Shown: positions 6,972 through 16,731 of the stretch, piece after piece
How positions within the stretch are numbered: the stretch's first letter is position 1
Layout: each line of letters begins with the position of its first letter
Assembly: GCA_041687015.1 (NCBI GenBank)
Contig: JAWLCT010000005.1
Coordinates: forward strand, 1-64,000
Source of the DNA: JALOAT01 sp041687015
GTDB taxonomy: Bacteria; Pseudomonadota; Gammaproteobacteria; Thiohalomonadales; Thiohalomonadaceae
Direction: 5' to 3'
DNA length: 64,000 nucleotides
Program-made: the position numbers and the translations under genes
The notes under the pieces: model-generated
Told to the model about the DNA's origin: nothing
The model's input: only the letters and a program-made list of their open reading frames with translations
Database searches by the model: none

Positions 6972-9670
6972 ACGTCATCACCGGGGCCGGGCACGGGAAG
7001 CGGCGGTGTCGACACTGTGGCTGGCGGCATGTCCTGGGCAAACAACGGCGGCGGCGTATCGATGCCGAGCACCTGCCAGCGTGCCGCGTGGCGGTGACCG
7101 GCCAGGGACGTGAGGGCCGCGGCGGCAGCCAATGCCTCCATGTCGCCGCGATCCAGTGCCGTACGCAAGGCGAAATCACGCAAATCGGTGAAGGCCCGTT
7201 CGTTCCTGGCCGATTCGATGCGCTCTCCCGCTGTCCTGGACAGACCCTTCACGTAGCGCAAGCCAATTCGCACCGCCGGCTGGGGGCGTGCGTGCTTGTG
7301 TATGGCCGCCGTCGGCGCCTCCAGCGTACATTCCCAATCGCTTACGGTCACATCCACCGGCCGCACTTCCAAGCCGTGGCGCCGCCCGTCCTGGATGAGC
7401 TGCGCCGGCGCGTAGAAACCCATCGGCCAGCTGTTGAGCAACGCGCACAGAAACGCCGCCGGCTCATGACATTTGAGCCAGGCCGAGGCATAGGCGAGCA
7501 GGGCGAAGCTGGCAGCATGGGATTCGGGAAAGCCGTATTCGCCGAAGCCTTCGATCTGCCGCCAGATCTGGTCAGCGAATGCCGGCGCATAGCCACGCCT
7601 TTGCATGCCGTCGAGCAGCCGCTCGCGAAAACGTGCGAGATGATCGCGCTTGCGCCAGGAACCGATGGCGCGCCGCAACTGATCGGCCTCACCGGCGGAA
7701 AAACCTGCCGCCACCATCGCCAGCTTGATCACCTGTTCCTGAAAAATGGGCACACCCAGGGTGCGCTCCAACACCGACTTCACTTCCTTGCTGGGATAGG
7801 TAATCGGCTCACGGCCTTCGCGGCGGGCGAGAAACGGATGCACCATGTCGCCCTGGATGGGGCCGGGGCGGATAATGGCCACTTCCACCACCAGATCGTA
7901 GAAACGCCGAGGTTTCAGCCGTGGCAGCATGGTCATCTGCGCGCGGGATTCGATCTGGAACACGCCCACGGTGTCGGCCTTGCAGATCATGGCGTAAGTG
8001 GCTGGATCCTCGGCAGGCACATCGGCCAGTGCCATGTTTTCGCCACGCCAGTCGGACACCAACGCCAGGCAACGGCGGATGGCCGAGAGCATGCCGAGCG
8101 CGAGCACATCCACCTTGAGCAGACCCAGCGCATCGAGATCATCCTTGTCCCACTGGATCACCGTGCGTTCGGGCATGGCGGCATTTTCGATGGGCACCAA
8201 TTCCGAAAGTGCGCCATCGGCAATGACGAAACCGCCCACATGCTGAGACAGATGGCGCGGCATGCCGATGAGTTCGTCCACCCGTTTCAAAAGCAGCGCC
8301 AGCTTCGGGCTGTCCGGATCAAAGCCTTCCTCGCGCAGGCGCTCGCGTTGCACCTCACGACCGTCCCACCAGGCGTGGTTCTTCGCGATGCGCTCCACCT
8401 GTTCCAGATCGAGCCCCAACGCCTTGCCCGCATCGCGGATGGCGCTGCGCGGGCGGTAGGTGATGACCGTGGCGGCCAGCGCCGCACGTTCGCGGCCGTA
8501 TTTTCCGTAGATGTACTGGATGATTTCCTCGCGCCGCTCGTGTTCAAAGTCCACATCGATGTCGGGCGGTTCGTTACGTTCCTTGGAGATGAAACGTTCG
8601 AACAACATTTCCATGCGCGACGGATCCACCTCCGTGATGCCGAGGCAGTAGCACACCGCAGAGTTCGCCGCCGAACCGCGCCCCTGGCACAAAATGCCGC
8701 GCGTGCGCGCGAAGGCCACGATGTCGTGCACACTGAGAAAAAAGGGCTCGTACTTCAGTTCGGCAATGAGTGACAGTTCGTGCTCGATGAGTGCACGCAC
8801 CCGGGCCGGCACGCCCTGAGGAAAGCGGCGCTGCGCACCCGCTTCCGCCAGATGACGCAGGTGCGACGTGGGTGTCTCGCCTTCGGGCACCAGTTCGGAG
8901 GGATAGCGATAACGCAGTTCCTCCAGGGTAAAGGTGCAACGTTCGGCGATGCGAAGGCTCTCTTCCAGCAGAGCGGAGGGATAGATGCCGGCGAGCCGGA
9001 CAAGGGGGCGCAGGTGGCGCTCGCCATTGGGCTGCAGGGCATGACCGCAATGGTCTACCGTGGTTTTGAGACGGATGGCAGTGACCAGGTCCTGCAACGG
9101 TTTGCGCGCTCGCACATGCATGTGCACATCGCCTGCCGCCACCATCGGCAGGCCGAGGCGTGTGCCCAGTGCAGTCAGCAGCGCAAGGCGATGGTCGTCG
9201 TTATCGCAATGCAGTTCGGCGGCAATCCACACGCAACCTGCGAAATGCGCTGCGAGCCAACGCCCGTGTTCTTCATCCGGCGTTTGCCCCGGCACCCACA
9301 GCAGCAGACAGCCGGGCAGACCGTCTTCCAGATCGGCGCGCGTGAGATGGTATTCGCCCTTGGGTGTGCGTCGCCGCGCGCGGGTGATGAGGCGGGAGAG
9401 GCGGGCATAGCCCTCGGCCGTCGCCGCGAGCGCCACCACGGTCGGGCCGTCGGCAAGGCGCAGTTCGCTGCCAATGATGAGCCTGAGCCCACATTCCCCG
9501 GCAGCCACATGGGCGCGCACCACGCCTGCGAGGGAACATTCGTCGGTGAGCGCCAGGGCGGCGTAACCCAGTTCCGCTGCGCGCTCCACCAGTTCCTCCG
9601 GGTGCGAGGCCCCGCGCAGGAAGGTGAAGTTGGACAGGCAATGCAGCTCGGCGTAGGCAGGGGTGGGCAT
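6972..9670 (-). CDS. dnaE2: Error-prone DNA polymerase DnaE2 (ImuC), 3' end in gap
   Basis: About 899 residues are visible from ATG 9670. The N-terminal PHP domain begins YAELHCLSNFTFLRGASHP. The C-family polymerase core has the catalytic aspartate motif PDIDVDFEHERREEIIQYIYG and the conserved QHVGGFVI and PGPIQGDMVHPF segments. The FGEYGFPESHAASFALLAYASAW block marks the fingers. The enzyme does translesion synthesis in SOS mutagenesis together with ImuA and ImuB. The C-terminal OB-fold part is lost in the gap at 6872; the frame that reads on past it into the lipoprotein gene is artificial. A 16-bp motif at 9692-9707, also found before lexA, is the likely operator. Confidence 0.93.
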
Positions 9671-9691
9671 GGGCGCGGAGAAAAAGGTGTA

Positions 9692-9707
9692 GTGGGTAAA
9701 TATACAC
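9692..9707 (-). promoter_or_regulatory. Candidate LexA box before dnaE2
   Basis: GTGGGTAAATATACAC on the plus strand, 22-37 bases upstream of the dnaE2 ATG. It shares 12 of 16 positions with the sequence at 38802-38817 in front of lexA. On the minus strand the TGTATAT half resembles one half of the gammaproteobacterial SOS box; the other half deviates. Confidence 0.55.
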
Positions 9708-9776
9708 CTGTTTGGCCCGGGGTGGCAGCAGACGCGGCTATACTCGACCTGTCAGCGCGTAGCCACGGAGCAGGCA

Positions 9777-10235
9777 ATGAACCCGCGATTCCCGATCACC
9801 GTTTTCTTGGTCTTGGCCACACTTGCCGGCGGTTGCGCCAGTGAAGGACCGAAGCAGGAGGCGGGCATGGTCATCGGCGGTACCCTGGGTGGTTTGCTGG
9901 GCGCCCAGGTGGGCGGTGGCGAAGGGCGTACCGCCGCCATCATCGCCGGCACCCTGGCCGGCGCGGCCATCGGCGGTTCCGTGGGCAAGTCCATGGACGA
10001 CACCGACCGCCTCAAAGCCGGACAGACCCTGGAAACCGTGCGCACCGGCGTCTCGTCCACCTGGCGCAACCCGGATACGGGCACTGAATACGAGATGACA
10101 CCCACGCGCACCTTCGAAACCGCATCCGGCCCGTGCCGCGAATACACCATGGAAGCCGTCATCGGTGGCAAGACGGAAACTGTTTACGGAACCGCATGTC
10201 GCCAGCCGGACGGCACCTGGCGGACACAGGGGTAA
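9777..10235 (+). CDS. Glycine-zipper 17-kDa-antigen-like surface lipoprotein
   Basis: 152 residues. The lipobox LAGGC places the lipidated cysteine at C20. Residues about 30-75 are a glycine-zipper two-helix segment (GGTLGGLLGAQVGGGEG, GTLAGAAIGGSVGKSMDD). The C-terminal half (STWRNPDTGTEYEMTPTRTFE..., GPCREYTMEAVIGGKTETVYGTACRQPDGTW) matches the Rickettsia 17-kDa antigen / RT0821 surface-protein family. It is expected in the outer membrane; the specific function is unknown. It is divergent from dnaE2 and followed by decayed sequence. Confidence 0.88.
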   Translation: MNPRFPITVFLVLATLAGGCASEGPKQEAGMVIGGTLGGLLGAQVGGGEGRTAAIIAGTLAGAAIGGSVGKSMDDTDRLKAGQTLETVRTGVSSTWRNPDTGTEYEMTPTRTFETASGPCREYTMEAVIGGKTETVYGTACRQPDGTWRTQG

Positions 10236-10357
10236 CGCCCCGCCGTGTGACGCGTGTGAATCGGTTTCGGACGCCAGGCCCGCGCGGCCGCGCTTCCAGG
10301 CACACGGTGGTGGAGTGGCGCGGATGTTTACCGGTCAGTCGCCAGAGGAAGCACACT

Positions 10358-10474
10358 ATGGTTTTTCGAGCATCTCGCAAGATTCCCGTCACGCCGGCGG
10401 ACGTCTTCGCCGCGTTTCAGGACGTTGCGCGCGTGGCGAGGTGGTGGGGCCCGGATGGCAAGGCGCCCGGCTGA
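10358..10474 (+). pseudogene. Truncated SRPBCC/AHSA1-type gene remnant
   Basis: ATG 10358 opens a 38-codon frame ending in TGA. The peptide MVFRASRKIPVTPADVFAAF...VARVARWWGPDGKAPG is the typical N-terminus of an AHSA1/START-like protein (R-x-I-x-A-P, then F-D-A-x-x-WWGPDG). Normal members are about 140-160 residues, so about three quarters is missing. Confidence 0.6.
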
Positions 10475-10688
10475 CCGTAACGCTGGAACGACTGATGATG
10501 GAGAGACGCTGGTCGGTTTGCACAAGAAGTCGAGAGCTGGAACCGGACATCGCCTGGAGAAAGTCCTGGTGCCTGCGAATCAGCAGCTTCCATAAGCGCT
10601 TGTCTGTGTCTGTAGAGGTCATGCAGGAACATGGCGGCCCAAGAGTGGTTGCATACGTCGATGCGTCAGGAACCTGTCGGGCTGTTCC

Positions 10689-10790
10689 TACAAAGCCCGC
10701 GTCATGCGCAAACTGGGCATGAGCAGCAATGCAGAGCTGATCAAGTATGCCCTGGAAAACGGCATCGGCCCGGTGGGTGTGGAGGGTTAA
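10689..10790 (+). pseudogene. 3' remnant of a LuxR-family regulator
   Basis: In frame with the TAA at 10788-10790 the sequence encodes YKARVMRKLGMSSNAELIKYALENGIG, the recognition helix end and last helix of a NarL/FixJ-type HTH domain. No start codon, receiver domain or rest of the HTH is present upstream. It is probably the tail of a deleted response regulator. Confidence 0.6.
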
Positions 10791-10794
10791 CGCG

Positions 10795-13200
10795 TTACGC
10801 AGTGCTGTGCTCGAGCCCCGCCAGTGCGCTGGCAAGGGGGCGGTATTCCAGGCCGTAGAACATCTCCAGGTAGCGGCGCAGTTCTGCACGCTCGAGATTG
10901 GTGACGTATTTCCAGAAGCCGTAGACGCGCGACAGGGTCATGAGGCGTTCGGCATAGAGCGCCCACGTGTAGCGGCTCTGCACACGCCGCACCGAAGCCT
11001 CGGAAACGCGCGCCCAGAGGCCCGGGTCGAGTTCGCAACGGGCAAGGAAATCGGCAATGGCTTCGGCGGATTTCTCACCTTCATTGGGATCGAGGTGAAA
11101 GCCCGAGCGGCCGTCCTCAATGATCTCCAGCGGGCCACCGTATTGGGTGGCGAAAGTGGGCAGGCCGGATGTCATGGCTTCGACCACCGTGAGGCCGAAG
11201 GCCTCGAACAGGGCAGGCTGCACGAAGACACCTCGGCGATCGGCCACGAAGCGGTACAGTTCGCCCACCAGCGTTTTGTCGAGTTGCATGCCAAGCCAGC
11301 GCACCTGGCCGTCCAATTGGTATTCGTTCATCAGCTCGTGCAATAGCGCGATCTGTTCCTGTTCTTCGCGATCCTGGGAACGCGTCGGGTCCACGTGTCC
11401 CGCGACCACCAGCAAGTCGGCTTTTTCGCGCAGCGTGGCGGATTCCCCGTACCACTGCACCAACCCGGCCACGTTCTTAATGCGATCGAGGCGTGCCATA
11501 GTGAACAGCAGAGGGCGGTTGCTCGATACCAGTTGCCCGCGCGCCGTCGGGCCGGGCGGGCCGTAGACCAGCGTCTCGATTTCCGCAGTGAGGCCTGCGA
11601 GGCGTCGCGAGCTGTCGTGATAAGGGAAATAGATCTCTGCGTCGGCGCCGGGCGAAACGATGTTGAATCGCGGGTCGAACACGTTCACCCCATTTACTAC
11701 GCGGTAGAGACCGGGCATGGTGAAAGCGCCGTAACTTTCGTACTGTCCCACGGCATCGCGGCTGCCGGCGATTTCCTGGTAAGTGCTGGTGATGATGAAG
11801 TCCGCCGCATTCATGCTGATGAGGTCGGCAGTGAACTGACAGGAGAAGTGGTACTGGGGTTCGTTGTCGCGCCAGTAGAGATCGGAGTAGAGGTACTTGG
11901 TCTTTTCCAGGGCGTGAGCGATGTTGCATTGCGTGACGCGCAGCCGGCTGGCCATCAGGGTGGCGACCAGATTACCGTCGGAGTAGTTGCCGATGATCAG
12001 ATCGGGACGCACGCCCAGCTCGGCCAGCACTTCGGTTTCCGCATCCGCGGCGAAACGCTCCAGGTAAGGCCAGACGTCGAAACGGGAAATCCACTGAGGC
12101 AGAACCTCGCCGCTTTCGGTGCGGAACGGCACGCGCAGAATGCGGGCGCGCTGGGTACCCGCGATGGCTTCGAGGCGTTGATCGCAGGTGGTGCCGCGCG
12201 CTTCCGGGATGAGGCGTGTGACCACCAGGATGTTCGGTTCGATATCCAGGCCCTGATCGGCAAGACGGGCGCGCATCTCCCGCTCCAGGGCGCGCACTTG
12301 ATCGAGGATGTACACCACCTGGCCGCCCGTGTCCGGCAGGCCGAGGACGTTGGACTGGCCGAAAAAACCATGCACCGAGAGGATCACCAGGTTGAAGATC
12401 ATCGGTATGCGTCCGAGGAAGCGCTCCACGGCCGCGGGTTCCGGGGCTTCCAGGATGTCGGACAGCAGGGCCAGGGTCTCGCGCATGCGCGCCACGGTGT
12501 GGCCCCAGCCGGGCTCGAAGCCGAGATAGCGCATGGTCTTTTGCACACTGTCCCAGTCGGCGTCTTCGGGTTGGCCGGCCAGATATTCTTCGGCACGGCG
12601 CAGGGCCTGACGCAATGTCGGCACGTCCGTGGGGCGATCATTGAGCATGAGTTGCATGCCCTGAACCTGATGCATGCGCAGGAAATCGAGCAGCAGCTGA
12701 TCGCCCTGGCCGAGGGATTGGAACAGCCGGTTGGAAAGACGACGGTTGAGAAACTCCACACCGCGTCCGATGGAACGCGCTTCGTGCAGGCGCGGGAAAT
12801 CACGATTGAACGGGGCGACATCCAGTTCCAGCGTCCAGTCGGTGGCGGTGCGGTGATCGACCACCAGGCGTTCCTTGAAGGCGAGGAATTCGGACACGGA
12901 GACTTCTTCATGGCTCATGGTGTCCACGTGGAAACGCAGGTAGGTCCAGCGGGCGACCGACGGGCGGATGGCCATCAACACCCATGGCGCATCCAGTACG
13001 GCCTCCTGCGCGGTGGCAATGAGGCGTGCCAGCGGACTGTTTTCCAGTCCCGCGCCCTCCGACGTGGCGCACAACTCCTGCAGGCCTTCCAGAAGCTCCG
13101 GACGCAGCAGAAACGAGCGTTCCCAGCGCAGATAGCGGCGCAACAGCAAGTGCACGACCTCGCGGTTATCGCGCAGGATATCGCCCAGCGCTTCGATCAT
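10795..13200 (-). CDS. Sucrose synthase
   Basis: 801 residues, the normal length for sucrose synthase (UDP-glucose + fructose to sucrose + UDP, reversible). The N-terminal regulatory part (about 1-250) is followed by the GT-B catalytic domain starting near FNLVILSVHGFFGQSNVLGLPDTGGQ, whose DTGGQ segment binds the donor. The E-X7-E nucleotide-sugar motif is EAFGLTVVE at residues 666-674. Conserved blocks such as NIAHALEKTKYLYSD and FTADLISMNAADFIITSTYQEIAGS are present. It is the last gene of fructokinase / sucrose-phosphate synthase / sucrose synthase, 130 bases after its neighbour. Its likely role is sucrose breakdown to UDP-glucose or ADP-glucose, or reversible synthesis, in a cell that accumulates sucrose. 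Confidence 0.95.
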   Translation of the reverse strand: MIEALGDILRDNREVVHLLLRRYLRWERSFLLRPELLEGLQELCATSEGAGLENSPLARLIATAQEAVLDAPWVLMAIRPSVARWTYLRFHVDTMSHEEVSVSEFLAFKERLVVDHRTATDWTLELDVAPFNRDFPRLHEARSIGRGVEFLNRRLSNRLFQSLGQGDQLLLDFLRMHQVQGMQLMLNDRPTDVPTLRQALRRAEEYLAGQPEDADWDSVQKTMRYLGFEPGWGHTVARMRETLALLSDILEAPEPAAVERFLGRIPMIFNLVILSVHGFFGQSNVLGLPDTGGQVVYILDQVRALEREMRARLADQGLDIEPNILVVTRLIPEARGTTCDQRLEAIAGTQRARILRVPFRTESGEVLPQWISRFDVWPYLERFAADAETEVLAELGVRPDLIIGNYSDGNLVATLMASRLRVTQCNIAHALEKTKYLYSDLYWRDNEPQYHFSCQFTADLISMNAADFIITSTYQEIAGSRDAVGQYESYGAFTMPGLYRVVNGVNVFDPRFNIVSPGADAEIYFPYHDSSRRLAGLTAEIETLVYGPPGPTARGQLVSSNRPLLFTMARLDRIKNVAGLVQWYGESATLREKADLLVVAGHVDPTRSQDREEQEQIALLHELMNEYQLDGQVRWLGMQLDKTLVGELYRFVADRRGVFVQPALFEAFGLTVVEAMTSGLPTFATQYGGPLEIIEDGRSGFHLDPNEGEKSAEAIADFLARCELDPGLWARVSEASVRRVQSRYTWALYAERLMTLSRVYGFWKYVTNLERAELRRYLEMFYGLEYRPLASALAGLEHSTA

Positions 13201-13330
13201 TCCCGGTGTCCTCTTCTTGTTTTTATTGAACCTTTAACGCAAAGGTGCGCCGAGTGCAAAGCGTTTCGCACCCATCCGGGCGGGAGCACGCGGGCGGTGC
13301 TGCCGGCCCGTGTGTCTGTGCGCCACCCGC

Positions 13331-15583
13331 TTACGCGATGCGCTGGGAAGTTTTGTCCGTTTCCACCTCGCCAGGCTCGTCTTCGGGGTCGTGCATGTTG
13401 CCGAGGAAGTCGTAGTGTTCGATACCTTCCAGCACACCCCAGGCACAGTGGCCCTCGGCGAAGTAGATATGCGGGCGACCGCGCAGGCGTTCCAGTTCGC
13501 TGCTGTAATTACCCACCACGACGCCCATGGTATTGCCGCACAGCATCTCCCCGTCATTCCCCGAATCACCCGCGACCAGGAAGCGCTCCGGAGGCAGGCC
13601 CCACTTGCCGCCCATGTAGCGCATGGCGAGCCCTTTGGAGGCGCGCAGCGGCAGCAGGTCGAGGTAGGCGCCATGGGAATAGATCAGGTTCGCGTGCAGG
13701 TCGTGGCGACGCAGGTGGCGCTTGATTTCACGCAGCGACGGCGCTTCATCCGGATCGACGAAATAACTGAGCTTGTGACGGCGCTGTTCCTCGCGCGGTT
13801 GCAGGCGCAGGCCGGGCAACTCGGCCATGGCCTTGCGCAGGCCTTCGGGGCGCCAGCGGTAATCGATGTGGCGTTGCCAGCCGGTATCTTCCACCAGGCC
13901 GTTGCCGTAGTGGATCTCTGCACCGACCCCGGTGATGAGCACGTCGGGCATGGGCACGTCCCACTCCGCCAGCGCTTCCAGGGCGCTTTCAAGGCGCCGT
14001 CCGGTGGCCACACCGAAACCGACGCGGCCGTTCGCTTCGTGCAGGCGTTCCATCAATGCAGCGAGCCCCTCGGGTTCACCGATAAGGGTGTTGTCGATGT
14101 CGCACAGGATGAAACGGTCCACGGTGGGCAGGCGGCTGCGGCCTGGCATGCGCAGACCCGCTGTATTGGTAAACCACTGCATGGCGCCCGCGCCGAAGCT
14201 GCGTGATCCCGCGGTAGCCGACTGCACGGCGGATTTTCTCTTCTCCAACAAACGTTGCACCATTTGCATATAGCGTTGCACGTGACCGGTCCATGAGTAG
14301 TGGGTGTAGGCGCCGCGCTGCCCCTGGCGTGACCAGCGCGTCCAGCGCTCGCGGTCGCTCAGGGCGGTGAGCAACGCGTCAGTCATGGCGTTTTGATCCA
14401 ACGGATCGACCAGCAGGCCGTGACGACAATTTTGAATGATCTCGCGCGGCCCGCCGTCGCAGGTGGCGACCACGGGCAGCCCGCTGGCCGCGGCTTCGAT
14501 GAGCGTCAGGCCGAAGGGTTCGGTGAGCGCCGGATTCACGAACACGCCGCGGCTGCGTGCGGCGAGACGATAGAGATCCGGTACGTCTTCCGGTCGGTGC
14601 TGTTTCGGATAAGCCACGGAACCATACAGGTCGTGACGGTCCACCAGTGTCAGCACGTTGGTCAGGACCTCCCGCGGGCCGCGCTCCAGGCTGGCGATAT
14701 CGTCGCGATTGCCTGCCACCAGCACCAGATTGGCGCGCTCGCGCAATTGCGGGCTTGCACCGTAGGCGCTCAGCAGCGTGGCGATGTTCTTGCGCGGATC
14801 GGCGCGGGACACCGCCAGGATCATGGGCTTGCGCGGCTCGCGCAGGAAGCGTTCCAGTTCACGTTGGATGGGCGGGTCCGCATCGTGCCGGCTGGGCGGT
14901 CGGAAGTGGTCGATGTCGGTGCCGGGCGGGATGACTACCATGCGCTTGGGCTGATAGTGGTCGTACAGAGCGTATTGCTCCGCCACTTCCTGGGCCGTGG
15001 ACGCAACCACCCGGGCAGCGCTGTCGAGGGTGAATTCCTCGGCTTCGATGCGCTGGCTCATGTTGTAGTGGTTCTCGATGGTGCTCTCTTTCTGGCCTTG
15101 GTCCAGCAGGCGTTGACGCTTCACGCGGCCGAGGGAATGCCCGGTGTGGATCAGCGGCACGCCGAGCAGGGCCGACAGGCGCGCCCCCACGTAGCCGGCG
15201 TCGGCGTAATGGCTGTGTACCCAGTCGGGTACACGACCCACCCGGCGCACGTGCTGCAGGGCGGCATCGGTGAAGCTGTCCAGGTAGGGCCACAGCACTT
15301 CCTTGCGCAGATAGCGGCGCGGGCCGCAGGACAGGCGCACGATACGCGCACCGGGGCAAATGGTTTCTTCGGGCTCGGCGTAATCGGGCGAGACCTTGCC
15401 ATCGACGATGCACCGGGTAAGGAGGTCCACGCGACCGATGGCGGGGTGGGCCGCCAGGGCGCGGGCCAGTTCCACGACATAGCGTGTCTGTCCGCCCGTG
15501 TCGGCATCGCGGCCCAGTTCGAGATCACGGCTGCGGATCAGGCCGTGGATGCTGATGAGTACCACGTACAGTTTGTCGCTCAT
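13331..15583 (-). CDS. Bifunctional sucrose-phosphate synthase/phosphatase
   Basis: 750 residues. Residues 1-450 are a GT-B sucrose-phosphate synthase: MSDKLYVVLISIHGLIR, then ELGRDADTGGQTRYVVELA, and the E-X7-E motif E365-E373 (EPFGLTLIE). Residues about 490-735 are a HAD-type sucrose-6-phosphate phosphatase with DxDNT at D495 (DIDNTL) and the GDSGND motif near the end. One chain can therefore make sucrose from UDP-glucose and fructose-6-phosphate. ATG 15583 overlaps the fructokinase stop (ATGA), which fixes the start; the open frame upstream to 15799 is not used. Fused enzymes of this kind are known from cyanobacteria and some proteobacteria. Confidence 0.94.
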   Translation of the reverse strand: MSDKLYVVLISIHGLIRSRDLELGRDADTGGQTRYVVELARALAAHPAIGRVDLLTRCIVDGKVSPDYAEPEETICPGARIVRLSCGPRRYLRKEVLWPYLDSFTDAALQHVRRVGRVPDWVHSHYADAGYVGARLSALLGVPLIHTGHSLGRVKRQRLLDQGQKESTIENHYNMSQRIEAEEFTLDSAARVVASTAQEVAEQYALYDHYQPKRMVVIPPGTDIDHFRPPSRHDADPPIQRELERFLREPRKPMILAVSRADPRKNIATLLSAYGASPQLRERANLVLVAGNRDDIASLERGPREVLTNVLTLVDRHDLYGSVAYPKQHRPEDVPDLYRLAARSRGVFVNPALTEPFGLTLIEAAASGLPVVATCDGGPREIIQNCRHGLLVDPLDQNAMTDALLTALSDRERWTRWSRQGQRGAYTHYSWTGHVQRYMQMVQRLLEKRKSAVQSATAGSRSFGAGAMQWFTNTAGLRMPGRSRLPTVDRFILCDIDNTLIGEPEGLAALMERLHEANGRVGFGVATGRRLESALEALAEWDVPMPDVLITGVGAEIHYGNGLVEDTGWQRHIDYRWRPEGLRKAMAELPGLRLQPREEQRRHKLSYFVDPDEAPSLREIKRHLRRHDLHANLIYSHGAYLDLLPLRASKGLAMRYMGGKWGLPPERFLVAGDSGNDGEMLCGNTMGVVVGNYSSELERLRGRPHIYFAEGHCAWGVLEGIEHYDFLGNMHDPEDEPGEVETDKTSQRIA

Positions 15584-16491
15584 GCCGCCCACCTTTCGAG
15601 CAGGTCCGCATACAGCATGCGGTCGGCATGGGTGGCGCCCGGGCGGGTGCAGATGCGGGCGGCCAGTTCCGCGGCGCGGCCGAGGGTGTCGGAGAGCGGC
15701 CAGCCCAGCGCGATACCGACCAGGCAGACGGCGGAGAACGCATCGCCCGCGCCTACGGTGTCCACCAGCGGATCGGCGGGAACGGCTGTCTGGGCGCACT
15801 GGCCAAAGGGCGTGAATACCTGCGCGCCCGCTTCACCTTCCGTGACCACCAGCATTTCCAGGCCGTAGCGCGCCCGCAAGGCCCGCGCGCGGGCCGCGCG
15901 CGTTTCACCATTTTCACCGGTGAGCGTGTCCAGCTCCTCGCCGCTGAGCTTCAGCCAGTGCGTGCCGCGCAACAGCTGGAGTACGCGCCCGGTGTCCCAC
16001 CAGGGCGAGCGCAGGTTGACGTCGACGAAGATCGGGCTGCCGGCGTTACGCAAGGTCTGCAGGGTGTGCGCGCTGGTCGCGCTGCGAACGGCCAGTGTGC
16101 CGTGATAGATGAGTAGGGGAGATGCCCCGCCAAGGCTGGCCAGGGCGGCGTCGGCTTCGATGTGGTCGTAAGCCTGATCGGGAAGGATGTGGAAGCTGGG
16201 TGAGCCGTTTTCGAGGGTGACGTGGACCGCGCCGGTGGGATGGTCGGGATCGCGTTGGATCCCCATGGTGTCCATGCCCCAGGCCTGCATGGCCGCCAGG
16301 ACCTGCTCGCCGGCGGCATCGTCACCGATGCGGCTCAGCAGCAGCGGGCGGAGCCCCAGGCCCTGCAGATGCCAGGCCACGTTGAACGGTGCGCCGCCGA
16401 GGACCGCGCGACCGTCCGGAAGGTTGTCGAACAGCACTTCACCGAAAATCACCGGCCGCGCCGGGTCGGGTTCTTTTTTTTTCTCCTGCAC
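15580..16491 (-). CDS. PfkB-family fructokinase
   Basis: 303 residues from GTG 16491, which has AAGGAG seven bases upstream; the frame is open to an ATG at 16566 but that start has no ribosome site. The PfkB signatures are GGAPFNVAWHL near the N-terminus and DTVGAGDAF at residues 244-252, with D250 as the catalytic base. It would phosphorylate fructose, the product of sucrose cleavage by sucrose synthase, back to fructose-6-phosphate, the acceptor of sucrose-phosphate synthase. Its stop codon overlaps the synthase start, so the two are translationally coupled. Ribokinase-type substrates cannot be excluded from sequence alone. Confidence 0.9.
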   Translation of the reverse strand: MQEKKKEPDPARPVIFGEVLFDNLPDGRAVLGGAPFNVAWHLQGLGLRPLLLSRIGDDAAGEQVLAAMQAWGMDTMGIQRDPDHPTGAVHVTLENGSPSFHILPDQAYDHIEADAALASLGGASPLLIYHGTLAVRSATSAHTLQTLRNAGSPIFVDVNLRSPWWDTGRVLQLLRGTHWLKLSGEELDTLTGENGETRAARARALRARYGLEMLVVTEGEAGAQVFTPFGQCAQTAVPADPLVDTVGAGDAFSAVCLVGIALGWPLSDTLGRAAELAARICTRPGATHADRMLYADLLERWAA

Positions 16492-16661
16492 AGCTGACTC
16501 CTTGTCTTGGTTGTCGCCCGGCGGGTGAACACCAGTGCCCCGGAGATTCCGGCGCCTTCCTTTCACCGAAGCCGGCTAAGTGCTTTGCTGCTTACTCCTC
16601 TCATGTTTCACCGTTCCCGCAGAACGGCGTGTCTAAAAATCGATTCCACTGATAAACCTCG

Positions 16662-16711
16662 CCCTCCGGGGAGAGGGTTGGATTCGTGAATCCGCTCCCT
16701 CTCCCGGAGGG
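16662..16711 (-). terminator. Long hairpin between kamA-like gene and fructokinase
   Basis: Outer arms CCCTCCGGGGAGAGGG (16662-16677) and CCCTCTCCCGGAGGG (16697-16711) enclose a second perfect stem GGATTC/GAATCC (16680-16685 / 16688-16693). It begins 20 bases after the kamA-like stop. A clear U-tract is lacking, so it may be a terminator, an mRNA-stabilising hairpin or a dispersed palindromic repeat. Confidence 0.6.
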
Positions 16712-16731
16712 AAAGGGCGAAGCAGGTCGGT

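Larger units (their letters stand above)
10236..10794. other. Stretch with gene remnants only
   Basis: No intact gene is visible. It holds an N-terminal remnant of an SRPBCC/AHSA1 protein (10358-10474) and a C-terminal remnant of a LuxR-type regulator (10689-10790). The part in between (10475-10688) shows nothing I can assign. Confidence 0.6.

Noticed and set aside
10165..10722. A 185-codon frame over the remnant zone
   Set aside because: It starts inside the 17-kDa-like gene in another phase and has no family features; the two short remnants explain the homology better.
11395..13725. A 776-codon plus-strand frame over sucrose synthase
   Set aside because: Shadow of the real gene; product is low-complexity.
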